From positions 434,001 through 498,000 of the forward strand of contig BPJP01000003.1 in the NCBI GenBank assembly GCA_026004675.1: a stretch of 64,000 bases of DNA. Direction: 5' to 3'. Below, in pieces: positions 44,156 through 53,387 of the stretch. The translations under genes were made by a program, and so were the position numbers. Every line of letters begins with the position of its first letter. The stretch's first letter is position 1. The DNA comes from Gemmatales bacterium (GTDB lineage: Bacteria; Planctomycetota; Planctomycetia; Gemmatales; Gemmataceae). The notes under the pieces were generated by a model. That model was given only the letters and a program-made list of their open reading frames with translations. It did no database searches and had not been told where the DNA came from.

Positions 44156-44843
44156 GGCGAGAATCCTTTGTCGGTAGGAGTCAGTGAACACCTACAGATT
44201 AGCACCGCCACTGCATGCGTACAAGCATGGAAATGCCTTAACACCGCGGCGCTTGTCGGCAAGACAAGATCACTGGCATCCACTGGTGTGGGAAGCAGCG
44301 CTCATGGCGAAGGCCCAATGCGATTCGGGCAAGGAGCGATTCTGGCGCGTGGTCCTGCCCCGCTGGCAAAACAGCAGTCTCGACGTCCGCCGCTTCTTCG
44401 GCAACGTCGAACGTCGCAGCCCACTGGCGAAGGGTCGTTTCGGTGCGCGCGGGGGCGCGGCGGGGAGGGTTGCGGAAATCGTTAGCTAATTTGTGCAGCT
44501 TATCTCCACCGTCAACTGACGGTGTTTTCGGCGAGCGTCGTGGTGTCAGCGCGACGAGCGGACCGTCAACAAACGGTGATTACGGTGAGCGTCGCGGTGT
44601 CAGCGCGACAAGGGCACCGTCAACTAACGGTGTTCGTCCAGCCGCAAAGCAGGTCCTAGACTCCGCCGTCGAAGGTCCAGGCAAACTCGTCTGGTTTTGT
44701 CGCGAGAGATCATCTATAAGCTAGTTTGGTCACGGAGGACAACGTCCGATGGCGGGCGTCGTGCGAAAAGGCAGTTGATCCTGTTCCGCTTGTTTCGCCA
44801 GGTCGACTCCGATCCAACAAACCCCCGATGAACGAGGGCCGAG
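44156..44843. other. Region of repeat remnants and a possible IS66-type fragment
   Basis: About 690 bp between the response regulator and lpxA with no intact gene. On the plus strand at ~44304-44435, a MAKAQCDSGKERFWRVVLPRWQNSSLDVRRFF frame recalls the small accessory protein of IS66-type transposons and ends in the repeat flank; weakly supported. At 44425-44505 there is part of the flank unit (GGTGCGCGCGGGGGCG), and at 44506-44640 a short 54-bp cluster. Confidence 0.45.
44506..44640. repeat. 54-bp tandem repeat cluster F
   Basis: Two full units and a half, with ACCGTCAACTGACGGTG and ACCGTCAACAAACGGTGATT palindromes and the GCGTCGCGGTGTCAGCGCGAC hairpin. It is far from the other clusters, next to lpxA. 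Confidence 0.8.
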
Positions 44844-45653
44844 ATGCCTGTATCTCCGTCCGCGCAAATCCATCCGACGGCGATCGTTTCTGCCGAAGCC
44901 GAGATCGATGACGACGTGCAGATCGGCGCGTTTGCCATTATTGAAGGGCGGGTTCGTCTCGGTGCCGGTTGTATTATCAAGCCGAGAGCCTATCTGATTG
45001 GCCCCTTGACAATGGGCCGGAGGAATATCGTGTTCAGTGGCGCGGTTCTCGGCGAGCAACCGCAGCATCTGCAATATCGTGGCGAACCGACGTCGCTGGA
45101 GATCGGCGATGAGAACGTTTTCCGGGAAAACGTGACGATCCATCGCGGCACGACACACTCGTGGCTGACCAAAATCGGCAACCGTAATTACTTCATGGCC
45201 AATTCGCACGTTGGCCATGATTGCCGAATCGGCAACGCTTGCCTTTTGGCCAACGGGGCTCTGATCGGCGGCCATTGTGTGTTGCAGGACAATGCGTTCA
45301 TATCGGGCAACAGCGCGGTTCACCAGTTTGTGAGAATTGGCCGGCTCGCCCTGTTGAGCGGCATGTCGGGGACCACCAAGGACATTCCGCCGTTCGTCAT
45401 GTGCCGGGGCCGGAACAGCGTCGCTGGCATCAACGTCATTGGCATGCGCCGAGCCGGGCTGACCGCCGAGCAGATTCACCATGCCCGCCAGGCATTTCGC
45501 GTTATTTATCGCGAAGGACTTCCGCTCAATGTGGCCCTCGATCGGCTGCGACACGAGATGCCGGATAGCGATGTGGTCATGGAAATGATCGATTTCATTC
45601 GCGAATCGACACGAGGCATCACACTGAACGTCGACCGCAGCGAGGCTGCTTGA
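44844..45653 (+). CDS. lpxA: UDP-N-acetylglucosamine acyltransferase
   Basis: 269 residues. The first step of lipid A synthesis, acylating UDP-GlcNAc at O-3 with (R)-3-hydroxyacyl-ACP. Left-handed beta-helix hexapeptide repeats run through the first ~190 residues (IHPTAIVSAEAEIDDDVQIGAFAIIEG, GAVLGEQPQHLQYRGE, GNRNYFMANSHVGHDCRIG with the catalytic His in SHVGHDC), and the C-terminal helices have GMRRAGLTAEQIHHARQAF. Other Lpx genes are not adjacent here. It shows the organism makes lipid A. Confidence 0.95.
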   Translation: MPVSPSAQIHPTAIVSAEAEIDDDVQIGAFAIIEGRVRLGAGCIIKPRAYLIGPLTMGRRNIVFSGAVLGEQPQHLQYRGEPTSLEIGDENVFRENVTIHRGTTHSWLTKIGNRNYFMANSHVGHDCRIGNACLLANGALIGGHCVLQDNAFISGNSAVHQFVRIGRLALLSGMSGTTKDIPPFVMCRGRNSVAGINVIGMRRAGLTAEQIHHARQAFRVIYREGLPLNVALDRLRHEMPDSDVVMEMIDFIRESTRGITLNVDRSEAA

Positions 45654-45785
45654 TGCGAGAAAACCGTTCAATCTCGCGATTCCTTCGATAGTTGGGCAAC
45701 CACTTGTTGCGCTGGCCGGGAGAGTCAATCTTGTCCATCAGACCTCTGAGATCGCGAGAATGGTGGCGGCGGAACCGATAGTGTT

Positions 45786-47303
45786 TTACGAAATGGCGTT
45801 GCGCAAGTCCGCTGCTGCCCGGCGAGGGTCAGTCGCTTTGCAAATGGCTTCGCTGACGGCAATTCGTGTCGCACCGGCTTTTACGACCTCCGCAACGTTT
45901 CCTGCATTGATGCCGCCGAGAGCAAACGCGGGGAGACTCGTTTCCCTGGCCGCTCGTTCCACATAGTCCAAGCCCGCCAAAGCGGAGAACTTTTTGGTGC
46001 CGGACGGAAATACCGGCCCTATGCCGACGTACGAAGCGCCGTCGAGGACAGCCTGCCTGAGTTGTTCCAGGTTGTGCGCGCTCACTCCGATCAAACCACG
46101 TGGTCCCAGGATTCGACGGGCCTCTTTCACAGGCATGTCATCCTGTCCAAGATGGACGCCGTCCGCATGGACCAGCCGAGCGATGTCGGGCCGATCGTTG
46201 ACGATGAAAAGCGCACCGACGGCACGAGTCCAGCGGCGAACTTCGAGTGCCAAAGCAAGCCATTCGCGATCGCTGAGGTTTTTCTCCCGAAGTTGGAAAA
46301 CGTTTGCTCCGCCAGCGGCAGCCTCCTGGATAGTCCATTCAAGCGATGCCGTGCACTGGGAGCGCGTCACAAGCACGTAAAGCTTTGCCTGTTCGAGCAA
46401 CGCCCGAGCGGTCGTTCCGAAGGTGACGGCGCGCTCGATGGTGTAACTGCGATAGCGCATCGATTCGAATGCTCGGCCCAGGGTTGCCGACAGGAGCTTG
46501 CCGTATTCCTCCAGGCTGCGCAACGCTTCTTGCAAACGCCGAAAATTCGCACGAATGACATCCAACTGCGAATGACGGTGTGATTCCTGGGGAGTGGTGA
46601 GGTGGACGCCCACATCATGCTGTGTTTCGCGGGCCTCCAAATAGTTTCGAGCAAGGTGGTCCCCAAGAGCCTCGACAAGGTCGTGCCTCAGGTTCTTCAG
46701 CTCCCGGCAGAGGAAACTGTCGTCAAGGACGAATCGGCAATAGTCTTCGATGACGCGAAGGGCTTCACGTGCCCGGTTGCCGCTTGCATCCAGGATACGC
46801 GCGGTTGCCATCGCTTCGGAAATATCTGCCAGTTCCAGCGGCTCGTCGAGTTCGATGGGACGTGACCATTCGGCTGGAGACACCTGTTGTTCGAGTTGAT
46901 CAAGCGCCAAGCCATGTCGGTTCAAGGCAGCCGACAAATCGCCGTCATGGCGCAACAAGGCAAGAAGGACTTGATCACTGGTCAACGCGCCAGAAGCTGC
47001 CAAAGGACCATTGATACGCCGACTCTCTTGAAGGATGCGCATGCAGTCGGCATTGAAGTCGACGCAGGTTGGTGGAGCAGGGGCCAGGCAGTCGGCTTCA
47101 ACACTGCTGGCCAGCGCTTCTTTTGCCGACTCGACATCGAGTCCCGCTCGGCGAAGCAGCGTCGCGGCTCGTCCCTCTGGATCGTCGATCAACCCCAAGA
47201 ACAAATGTATTGGTTCCACTTTCTCGGTCCGGCACCGAGCTGCCCATTGGCGGGCCATGTCGAGTGCCCGATGAACGCCAGGAGTCAACTCGCATTCGAA
47301 CAT
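45786..47303 (-). CDS. thiE: Clp_N-ThiD2-ThiE fusion, thiamine phosphate synthase
   Basis: 505 residues in three parts. Residues 1-150 are a Clp N-terminal repeat domain (ALDMARQWAARCRTEKVEPIHLFLGLIDDPEGRAATLLRRAGLD). Residues ~160-290 match ThiD2 (ARILDASGNRAREALRVIEDYCRFVLDDSFLCRELKNLRHDL). Residues ~300-505 are ThiE, coupling HMP-PP to THZ-P: VFQLREKNLSDREWL, FIVNDRPDIARLVHADGVHLGQDDMP, RGLIGVSAHNLEQLRQA, YVGIGPVFPSGTK, ALGGINAGNVAEV. The ThiD2-ThiE pair is known in planctomycetes; the N-terminal Clp domain is an unusual extra. It starts at ATG and is convergent with lpxA. Confidence 0.85.
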   Translation of the reverse strand: MFECELTPGVHRALDMARQWAARCRTEKVEPIHLFLGLIDDPEGRAATLLRRAGLDVESAKEALASSVEADCLAPAPPTCVDFNADCMRILQESRRINGPLAASGALTSDQVLLALLRHDGDLSAALNRHGLALDQLEQQVSPAEWSRPIELDEPLELADISEAMATARILDASGNRAREALRVIEDYCRFVLDDSFLCRELKNLRHDLVEALGDHLARNYLEARETQHDVGVHLTTPQESHRHSQLDVIRANFRRLQEALRSLEEYGKLLSATLGRAFESMRYRSYTIERAVTFGTTARALLEQAKLYVLVTRSQCTASLEWTIQEAAAGGANVFQLREKNLSDREWLALALEVRRWTRAVGALFIVNDRPDIARLVHADGVHLGQDDMPVKEARRILGPRGLIGVSAHNLEQLRQAVLDGASYVGIGPVFPSGTKKFSALAGLDYVERAARETSLPAFALGGINAGNVAEVVKAGATRIAVSEAICKATDPRRAAADLRNAIS

Positions 47304-47535
47304 CGCTTAAAACGCTCTTGGCCTATCTGGCTACGGAACTACTTAATTAAATTGCTGCTTGATACCCGAGACCGTCCTCGATTCCGTATGCGGAACCGCC
47401 ACCAAATTGTAGCAAAACCGGGCGCATGCGGGGTCGATGCGTTATCGAGTTGTTTGATTTCCATTGCCTGGGCAGCGACTTGACGATAAATTGCGAGCAG
47501 TGATCAAGGTCCCACAAAGCGGCGAAAAGGACGTC

Positions 47536-47787
47536 ATGGTCAACCAGGAATTGCTTGAAATTCTCCGGTGTCCGCTCGACCCAAGTCATACGAAGCTGAA
47601 CTTGGAAGAATCCAGTCTTGTCTGCGAGCGCTGTGCGTTGCGCTTTCCCATCAAGGATGGCTTGCCGGTCCTGGTGGTCGAGGAAGCGCAATTGCCGGAC
47701 GGTTGCAGCAGCCTGGAACAACTCCCTTGTCAAACTGGTTCGGACGGAAAGCCGTGTCGTCCGATGAAGGACCATCTCCCTTCTTGA
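47536..47787 (+). CDS. Trm112-family small protein
   Basis: 83 residues from MVNQELLEILRCPLDPSHTKLNLEE, preceded by AAGGA. Trm112/YcaR-type zinc-binding domain: LRCPLDPSH, LVCERCALRFPIKDGLPVLV (CxxC). These small proteins activate methyltransferases or accompany other enzymes; the partner here is unknown. It runs divergently from the ThiE gene and ends close to the convergent transferase gene. Confidence 0.8.
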   Translation: MVNQELLEILRCPLDPSHTKLNLEESSLVCERCALRFPIKDGLPVLVVEEAQLPDGCSSLEQLPCQTGSDGKPCRPMKDHLPS

Positions 47788-47844
47788 TGCCAGGCTGATG
47801 GCCTGGCCAGGCATCGCTTGATTCGGTCGAAACCGGCGTTGTCG

Positions 47845-48846
47845 TTAGCCGGCTCGAAGAGAACGGCAGTAACTGACAAAATCCCACATTCCGAAACCGA
47901 ACCATCCAAGAAAGGCACCGGCAAACAAAGGCCAGGCCATCGTGGGAGAGGAGCAACTGATCAGAATACCCGTGACGGCGCTGAGTGCAGCCAATCCGTG
48001 GACATAGCGTACAGCTTGCACGGAATGGCACCCACGGGTCAGGAAACGATGTGAAATATGCTGGCGGTCTCCCTGGAAAGGGCTTTTGCCTTGTTTTAGC
48101 CGCAATCCCGTCACCGTGAGACAATCATACCACAAGACACCGCAGACGCAGACAGCCGCCAGCGCTAGTTGCCATGACTGTGAAACGAAATTCTGCCAGG
48201 AAATAGTTGCGAGAAAGAAACCTAAAAAGGTACTGCCCGCGTCACCCATGAAAACCTGTGCCGGCGGCAGATTAAACCACAAAAAGCCTGCGACGGCTCC
48301 CGCAAACAACAAACCAGGCACGACAACCCCTGAGTCGTACCCGGTCAAAAGCGCGATCGCCAGAAAAGCCAATGCCACGATCTCGGCCGTACCAGCCGCC
48401 AGCGCATCCATGTTGTCAACCATGTTGAAGGCGTTGGTTAAAACGACGATCCATGCTAGCCCGGCAAGGAATTGCATCAGGTCTGTATTTCCCCCTCGCA
48501 AAACAACGGCGACCGCGAGCAGGCACTGCACGAGTAGCCTCGATTGCCAGGACAGCGAAAAGCGATCGTCGAGCAGTCCCACCAGGACCAGCATGCTCGA
48601 CGCCACCAGAAGCGACCAGTCTGGCCGAAAGGTTGAGGCAAAGGATGCGAGAAGGCAATAACCGATTGAAAAAGAAACGAAGACAGCTATGCCGCCGGCT
48701 GTTGGCGTGGGGCTCTTGTGTTCTTTGCGGCCAGCCGGCACATCGAGCAAGTGGAATCGCGGTGCGATTCGTATCCAGAGCGCTGTCGAAAACAACGCCA
48801 GGATGAACGCAACACCGGCTGCTGCCACAACGATGGGAATGGACAT
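47845..48846 (-). CDS. MraY/WecA-type polyprenyl-phosphate glycosyl-1-phosphate transferase
   Basis: 333 residues with about ten hydrophobic helices. Signatures of the PNPT family: PTAGGIAVF, VGLLDDRFSLSWQSRLLVQ (DD motif), NAFNMVDNMDALAAG (NxxNxxDGxDGL-type), VFMGDAGSTFLGF (GDxGS). It transfers a sugar-1-phosphate to undecaprenyl phosphate to start a polysaccharide; WecA-like more than MraY-like by length and context. It lies just downstream of a UDP-sugar SDR gene on the same strand. Confidence 0.85.
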   Translation of the reverse strand: MSIPIVVAAAGVAFILALFSTALWIRIAPRFHLLDVPAGRKEHKSPTPTAGGIAVFVSFSIGYCLLASFASTFRPDWSLLVASSMLVLVGLLDDRFSLSWQSRLLVQCLLAVAVVLRGGNTDLMQFLAGLAWIVVLTNAFNMVDNMDALAAGTAEIVALAFLAIALLTGYDSGVVVPGLLFAGAVAGFLWFNLPPAQVFMGDAGSTFLGFFLATISWQNFVSQSWQLALAAVCVCGVLWYDCLTVTGLRLKQGKSPFQGDRQHISHRFLTRGCHSVQAVRYVHGLAALSAVTGILISCSSPTMAWPLFAGAFLGWFGFGMWDFVSYCRSLRAG

Positions 48847-48875
48847 GAACGCGATTAACAGAGGATCGAGGACGT

Positions 48876-49895
48876 TCAGTTCCTTTTATGCGGCCCATAT
48901 CGCGAATCGTCAACTCCTCGCGCCATCGGGAGGGCACGTTTGCAGGCTTCCAAAACTTCCAAGACAGTGTCGCGAATCGTCTTAGCAGGTCGGTAGCCGA
49001 TCAGATTTCGCAGGCGGGTCAAGTCGGGTACGCGGTGACGGACGTCTTCGAAATCCTGACCATATTCATCGGCATAACTGATATGGGTAATCGGCACGCC
49101 TGGGGTAACGCATTCCGCCACCAGTTCTGCCAGTTGGCGGATGGTAATCGCTTCGTCGCTGCCGAGATTGACGACTTTGCCGACCGCTTCGGGACAGTCC
49201 ATCAACTCGACGATGGTGCGGACCACGTCCGTCACGTTGGCAAAACAGCGGACTTGTTGACCGTCGTCGTGGACAGTAATCGGACCGCCATGCAGGGCCT
49301 GGTTGATAAATCGCGGCAGGACCATGCCGTAATCGCCCACCTGCCGGGGACCGACAACATTGAACAATCGCCCGATAATAACGGACAAGCCGGTCTTGCG
49401 AAAGTAGCCCAAGGCCAGGTATTCGTCCAAAGCCTTGCTGCAGGCGTAAATCCATCTGCCGCGGTGGCTGGGACCAAGCAGCAAATCGTCTTCTTCCGAC
49501 AGGGGAGTCTTCGGATTCTTGCCGTATACTTCGCTCGTGCTCGCCAAAAAGAGTTTTTTAGAGGTGCCGCCGATGAACCGCAAAATGGCCTCGGTCGGTC
49601 CCACATTGACGCTGGCAGTACGAATCGGATCATCCAACACTAGCTTCACACCGACTGCAGCGGCAAGGTGATAGACTTCGTCGGCTTCGCTGACGAGTTT
49701 TTCCAACAAACAGTAATTGCGTACGTCCCCCTCGACAACATGCAGCCTCGAATGATCACGAATGTCATCGAGATTGCGAATGTTCCCGGTCGAAAGGTCA
49801 TCGAGAATAACGACGTCCCTGCCGGTCAAAAGAAGAACCTCGGCAAGATGGCTGCCGATGAATCCTGCACCCCCGGTAACGAGACTTCGAATCAT
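48876..49895 (-). CDS. Extended SDR nucleotide-sugar epimerase/decarboxylase
   Basis: 339 residues. Rossmann motif VTGGAGFIGSHLAEVLL at the N-terminus, DDLSTGNIRNL, HLAAAVGVKLVLDDP, ASTSEVYGKNPKTPL, catalytic YACSK (YxxxK), RLFNVVGPRQVGDYGMVLPRFI. Substrate specificity between UDP-glucuronate decarboxylase and UDP-glucose 4-epimerase is not clear from the motifs. It precedes the polyprenyl-phosphate transferase by 29 bases, so the two form a surface polysaccharide operon. Confidence 0.85.
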   Translation of the reverse strand: MIRSLVTGGAGFIGSHLAEVLLLTGRDVVILDDLSTGNIRNLDDIRDHSRLHVVEGDVRNYCLLEKLVSEADEVYHLAAAVGVKLVLDDPIRTASVNVGPTEAILRFIGGTSKKLFLASTSEVYGKNPKTPLSEEDDLLLGPSHRGRWIYACSKALDEYLALGYFRKTGLSVIIGRLFNVVGPRQVGDYGMVLPRFINQALHGGPITVHDDGQQVRCFANVTDVVRTIVELMDCPEAVGKVVNLGSDEAITIRQLAELVAECVTPGVPITHISYADEYGQDFEDVRHRVPDLTRLRNLIGYRPAKTIRDTVLEVLEACKRALPMARGVDDSRYGPHKRN

Positions 49896-50210
49896 GGAAC
49901 ACGTGCAAATATCGTGTAAACGCCAAGGTGGTTGCCGCCATCTTGTATTGTTGACACCAGCGTCCGGCGAATTCCAGCATTTCGCAACAGAAAAACAGAA
50001 CGGATATGGATTAGGCGACCGGCTTCGTGGGGTTGTGCAAAAAGCGCAACGACTTCGCGCAGTGAACGTGAAGTGATTTGATACAATCTACCCAGGATTT
50101 CCAACCGATCTGTTTTTTCTAGTTTCTCTTTGACTCCCTTTCTTTCATCTCGTAAGCTAGCTTCACTTGCCCAGCTTTACCAATTTTACGGACCGAGGAG
50201 GTTCTGCAAG
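49896..50210. other. Intergenic region
   Basis: About 315 bp between the divergent SDR gene and the TIGR03000 gene. No gene is convincing. The segment just upstream of the latter (TTTCTTTCATCTCGTAAGC) is pyrimidine-rich and ends in a strong GAGGAGG ribosome site. Confidence 0.6.
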
Positions 50211-51053
50211 ATGTACAGTGTCGTGTTAGCGACGGTGCTTACGACATCGACAGCAACCCCAGAATTCTGTTTCAAGTGTCATGGCTGTTGGGGCTGCTGG
50301 GGATGTTGGAGTTGGTCCAAGTGTAGCTGCTATGGATGCTACGGATGCCATGGGTGCTATGGCTGTCACGGTTGCTACGGGTGTTACGGCTGTTGGACGA
50401 GTTGCTTTACTTGTTACAGTTGCTACTGTTCCGGCTGCTACGGGTGTTCGGGCTGCTACAGCTGCCACGGGTGCTACGGCTGCTATGGGGTTGTCCTTCA
50501 GCCTGCAACCAAACCAGCGCCGCCGCCCAAGAAAACAAGCGCCAACACCGATGCCATGCGGGCGAAAGTCGTCACGAACCTGCCTGAAGACGCCAAGCTC
50601 TATGTGGATGGCGAGCGCGTCGGTTTTCACACGTTTCACACTCCCCCCTTACAGCCTGGCCAGCGCTATTTCTACACACTGCGCGCCGAAGCCAAACGGA
50701 ACGGGGAAATGGTGAGCGAAACGCGCCAGGTCATCGTCGAAGCAGGACGGACTTCGCAGGTTGCTTTTGGCTCCTTCGACACGGCGAATCGCGCTGCCTC
50801 GGCACAGGTCACCGTTCATCTGCCGGAAGAAGCCCGACTTTACGTCGATGGTCAACTTGTGCCATTGCGTTCGACAAAACGTACCTTTTCGACACCGAAG
50901 CTCGAAGCTGGCCGGCGCTACTATTACACCTTGCGGGCGGAAATCGTCCGCTCGGGTGAAACGATCGCCGACAGTCAGCGCGTAATCGTTGAAGCTGGCA
51001 AGGAAGTAGAAGTCCGTTTCGATCGTCTCAATGCGCAGGTCGTTTCTCGGTAG
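50211..51053 (+). CDS. TIGR03000-type protein with Cys/Gly/Tyr-rich N-terminus
   Basis: 280 residues from MYSVVLATVLTTSTATPEF, with GAGGAGG eight bases upstream. Residues ~20-95 are CYGCHG-like repeats (GCYGCHGCYGC, SCYGCYSC...), extremely Cys, Gly and Tyr rich. Residues ~115-270 contain two TIGR03000 domains (AKVVTNLPEDAKLYVDGERVGFHTF...YFYTLRAE; AQVTVHLPEEARLYVDGQLV...YYYTLRAE), a domain known from Gemmata-like planctomycetes. The leader could be a weak signal peptide. The Cys array may be disulfide-linked surface material. It ends at a strong terminator. Confidence 0.85.
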   Translation: MYSVVLATVLTTSTATPEFCFKCHGCWGCWGCWSWSKCSCYGCYGCHGCYGCHGCYGCYGCWTSCFTCYSCYCSGCYGCSGCYSCHGCYGCYGVVLQPATKPAPPPKKTSANTDAMRAKVVTNLPEDAKLYVDGERVGFHTFHTPPLQPGQRYFYTLRAEAKRNGEMVSETRQVIVEAGRTSQVAFGSFDTANRAASAQVTVHLPEEARLYVDGQLVPLRSTKRTFSTPKLEAGRRYYYTLRAEIVRSGETIADSQRVIVEAGKEVEVRFDRLNAQVVSR

Positions 51054-51093
51054 CAGAGCGGCCGTGCCCCTCTAATTCTTCGACACGCCAAGG

Positions 51094-51129
51094 ACCCGCT
51101 CCTGATCTTCTGGGAGCGGGTTTTTGTTT
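51094..51129 (+). terminator. Intrinsic terminator of the TIGR03000 gene
   Basis: A stem ACCCGCTCC/GGAGCGGGT with a ten-base loop is followed by TTTTGTTT on the plus strand. Confidence 0.9.
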
Positions 51130-51262
51130 AGCCAATCTCTTATTGGGTGATCAACCGCGGGCGAGCAAGTTTGCTCCCGAAATCAATCTTGTTACAAAGT
51201 GGCACACACGTTAAGGGAATAGCCGGCAGGCGTTACGCAGAACGACCGTTCGAGAGCCGACG

Positions 51263-53236
51263 ATGGAACGTCACCTTTCGGAAAGTGGCCATCCGCAAAC
51301 GTTCGAGTCGAGGGGGCTGAACGACAGCCCCTTTTGGCTGATTGTCCTGTTTGCCTTGTTTTTGTGGCAAGGCTGGATGACGCTGACGCTTTTTGCCCCG
51401 AGGCCAATTTGCGAATGCAACGACTGCAGTTGGATCGCCTTCGTAAACAAGTGCTGGCGCCGTTTGTGCAACGACGAGCCGATCGTATCGCGGAAACATC
51501 CATTTCATCTGTATTTCGGCTATTTGGGTGCCGAGGCGTTGCGGTCGCGAGGCGAATTCTGTTGTTTCGATCCCGGGTTCCAGGCGGGTTTTCCCAAAAC
51601 CCCCGTTTTTGACAGCGGCAGCCGACCGGCAGAGGTTTTTTTATTTCTGAGCGGTGGCGGCTTTCGCCCGGACGCCTATAAACTTGGGATCGCCTTATGT
51701 TGCCTCCTCGCTCCGCTGCCTTTCGTCTTGGCGGGTTGGGGACTTGGATTGGGCCGAGGCTTGACTTGCCTGGTCGTTTTTCTCGGCTTGCTCGTTTGGT
51801 GGGGCGATCCTTGCCGGTCTGTTCTCGAAGACGGCGACATCGATTTGCTCTTGGCGTCATTGGCCTCGCTGGGTCATGTCTGCATGCTGGTCCGCTTTCA
51901 CCGCCATCCGGGTCTTTTGAATTGGCTGGTTCTTGTTGTTACAGGCGTAGTCGGCTGGTTTGCGCAACCGGTTCTGTTTTTTGTTCTTTGCCCCTTTTTG
52001 CTGGTTTATTATGTGACTGCCGGTGTCAAACATTCATTCCCGTGGCATGTTGCCTTGCATGCGGCAATGGCTTTGCCGCTGTTGGTGAATGCCTTCTGGC
52101 TTGTCGACTGGGTGCGCTACTGGTGGTTACGGTTGCCTTTGCAGCTGGGAGCGGAACCGTTACGGCACCGCACAATCACGACGGTGTGGAATTCTCCACT
52201 GTGGGGCGACGCCTGCGACCGGGCGTTGGCCCTGACTCTGTTCGCTCTAGCCGCCATCGGTGCAGTCATCCTTAATCAGAGCCGACGACGAGCGACCGCC
52301 AGGCTCCTGGGGCTGGGAGCACTTTGTTTTCTTGTGTTGGCGGTTCTCGGAATTTCGATGCGGCCAATCGCTCGACTGGGCGCGGCCTTCATGCTGATCC
52401 CGTCCCTCTTTTTTGCCGCTGCGCCGGCGGCATACACGCTGGGATTGATCCTCTCTGGCCTTCGTCGCGGCATACATTTCGCCTGGTATTCGGCACTTTT
52501 CTGTTTCCTGCTGCTGGCTGCCGGCACCTACTTTGCCGAACCGTATCTCGCAGCCTTGATGGAAAAATGCCAATACACAACTCCATTCGAATTGGGATTG
52601 AGCAGCGAGAGGCGGCAACTCGTCGAGATTGTCCGCCACCACACCGGACCCGAGGCTCGCATTCTCTGGGAAGATCGCCTGGCGAACGACGGATCGTTGC
52701 GATGGAGTGCTCTGTTGCCCATATTGACTGGTCGTTTCTTTATCGGCGGCCTCGACCCAGAGGGAACGATCGAGCACATGTATGCCAACTTCGTGGATCA
52801 GAAATTGGCTGAAAAACCGATAGAGGACTGGAGCGACGAACAATTGGCGGATTTTTGCCGAAGATACAACATCGGCTGGGTGGTGTGCTGGTCGAAGCGG
52901 GCGAAGTCACGCTTCGCTCGTTGGCAGGACGCCCGCCATCTGGCCGACGTCTATGATCAGGGGCACGGCCAATTGTTTTCGCTGACGCCGCGATCTTATG
53001 TGCTGAAAGGAAAAGCAAGATGGCTGCAGGCTAATCGCCAGCATATCGCGTTGGCTGATGTCGTGCCTGAAAATGGCAAGGTCGTTCTGAGCTTGCACTA
53101 CCAGTCCGGCCTGAGAGCCGTTCCCACTCGCGTGCTGGTCGAGCGCGAAAACGATCCTTTTGATCCCATCCCTTTTGTCCGGCTGCGTGTTCCCGGGCCG
53201 GTTGCTCGGGTGACGTTGTTTTGGGAAAAACCTTAG
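51263..53236 (+). CDS. Large polytopic membrane protein
   Basis: 657 residues with about ten hydrophobic helices (WLIVLFALFLWQGWMTLTLFA, LGIALCCLLAPLPFVLAGWGLGLG, LNWLVLVVTGVVGWF, VLFFVLCPFLLVYYVTAG, LALTLFALAAIGAVIL, YTLGLILSGL, WYSALFCFLLLAAGTYF) and a ~200-residue soluble C-terminus (ALLPILTGRFFIGGLDPEGTIEHMYANFVDQ, VVCWSKRAKSRFARWQDA). The layout resembles GT-C or YfhO-type membrane glycosyltransferases, but no diagnostic Asp motif was identified. Function not assigned. Confidence 0.6.
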   Translation: MERHLSESGHPQTFESRGLNDSPFWLIVLFALFLWQGWMTLTLFAPRPICECNDCSWIAFVNKCWRRLCNDEPIVSRKHPFHLYFGYLGAEALRSRGEFCCFDPGFQAGFPKTPVFDSGSRPAEVFLFLSGGGFRPDAYKLGIALCCLLAPLPFVLAGWGLGLGRGLTCLVVFLGLLVWWGDPCRSVLEDGDIDLLLASLASLGHVCMLVRFHRHPGLLNWLVLVVTGVVGWFAQPVLFFVLCPFLLVYYVTAGVKHSFPWHVALHAAMALPLLVNAFWLVDWVRYWWLRLPLQLGAEPLRHRTITTVWNSPLWGDACDRALALTLFALAAIGAVILNQSRRRATARLLGLGALCFLVLAVLGISMRPIARLGAAFMLIPSLFFAAAPAAYTLGLILSGLRRGIHFAWYSALFCFLLLAAGTYFAEPYLAALMEKCQYTTPFELGLSSERRQLVEIVRHHTGPEARILWEDRLANDGSLRWSALLPILTGRFFIGGLDPEGTIEHMYANFVDQKLAEKPIEDWSDEQLADFCRRYNIGWVVCWSKRAKSRFARWQDARHLADVYDQGHGQLFSLTPRSYVLKGKARWLQANRQHIALADVVPENGKVVLSLHYQSGLRAVPTRVLVERENDPFDPIPFVRLRVPGPVARVTLFWEKP

Positions 53237-53310
53237 CGTTTTTCACTGTACCTGGAAATACCGCTGCTGAGGGTTGGCGACAACCTGATCGTGCCGCTGT
53301 GACGGGCGTA

Positions 53311-53349
53311 CAAAACGACAGCGCCGCCAAGTGAACCCCGGCGGCGCTG
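53311..53349 (-). terminator. Hairpin between the membrane protein and thioredoxin-like genes
   Basis: A ten-base perfect stem CAGCGCCGCC/GGCGGCGCTG; on the minus strand it is followed by TCGTTTTG, fitting the end of the thioredoxin-like transcript. Confidence 0.65.
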
Positions 53350-53387
53350 GAGGTGATCCCGCGTGACGATTGAAGAACAACCGTTCG

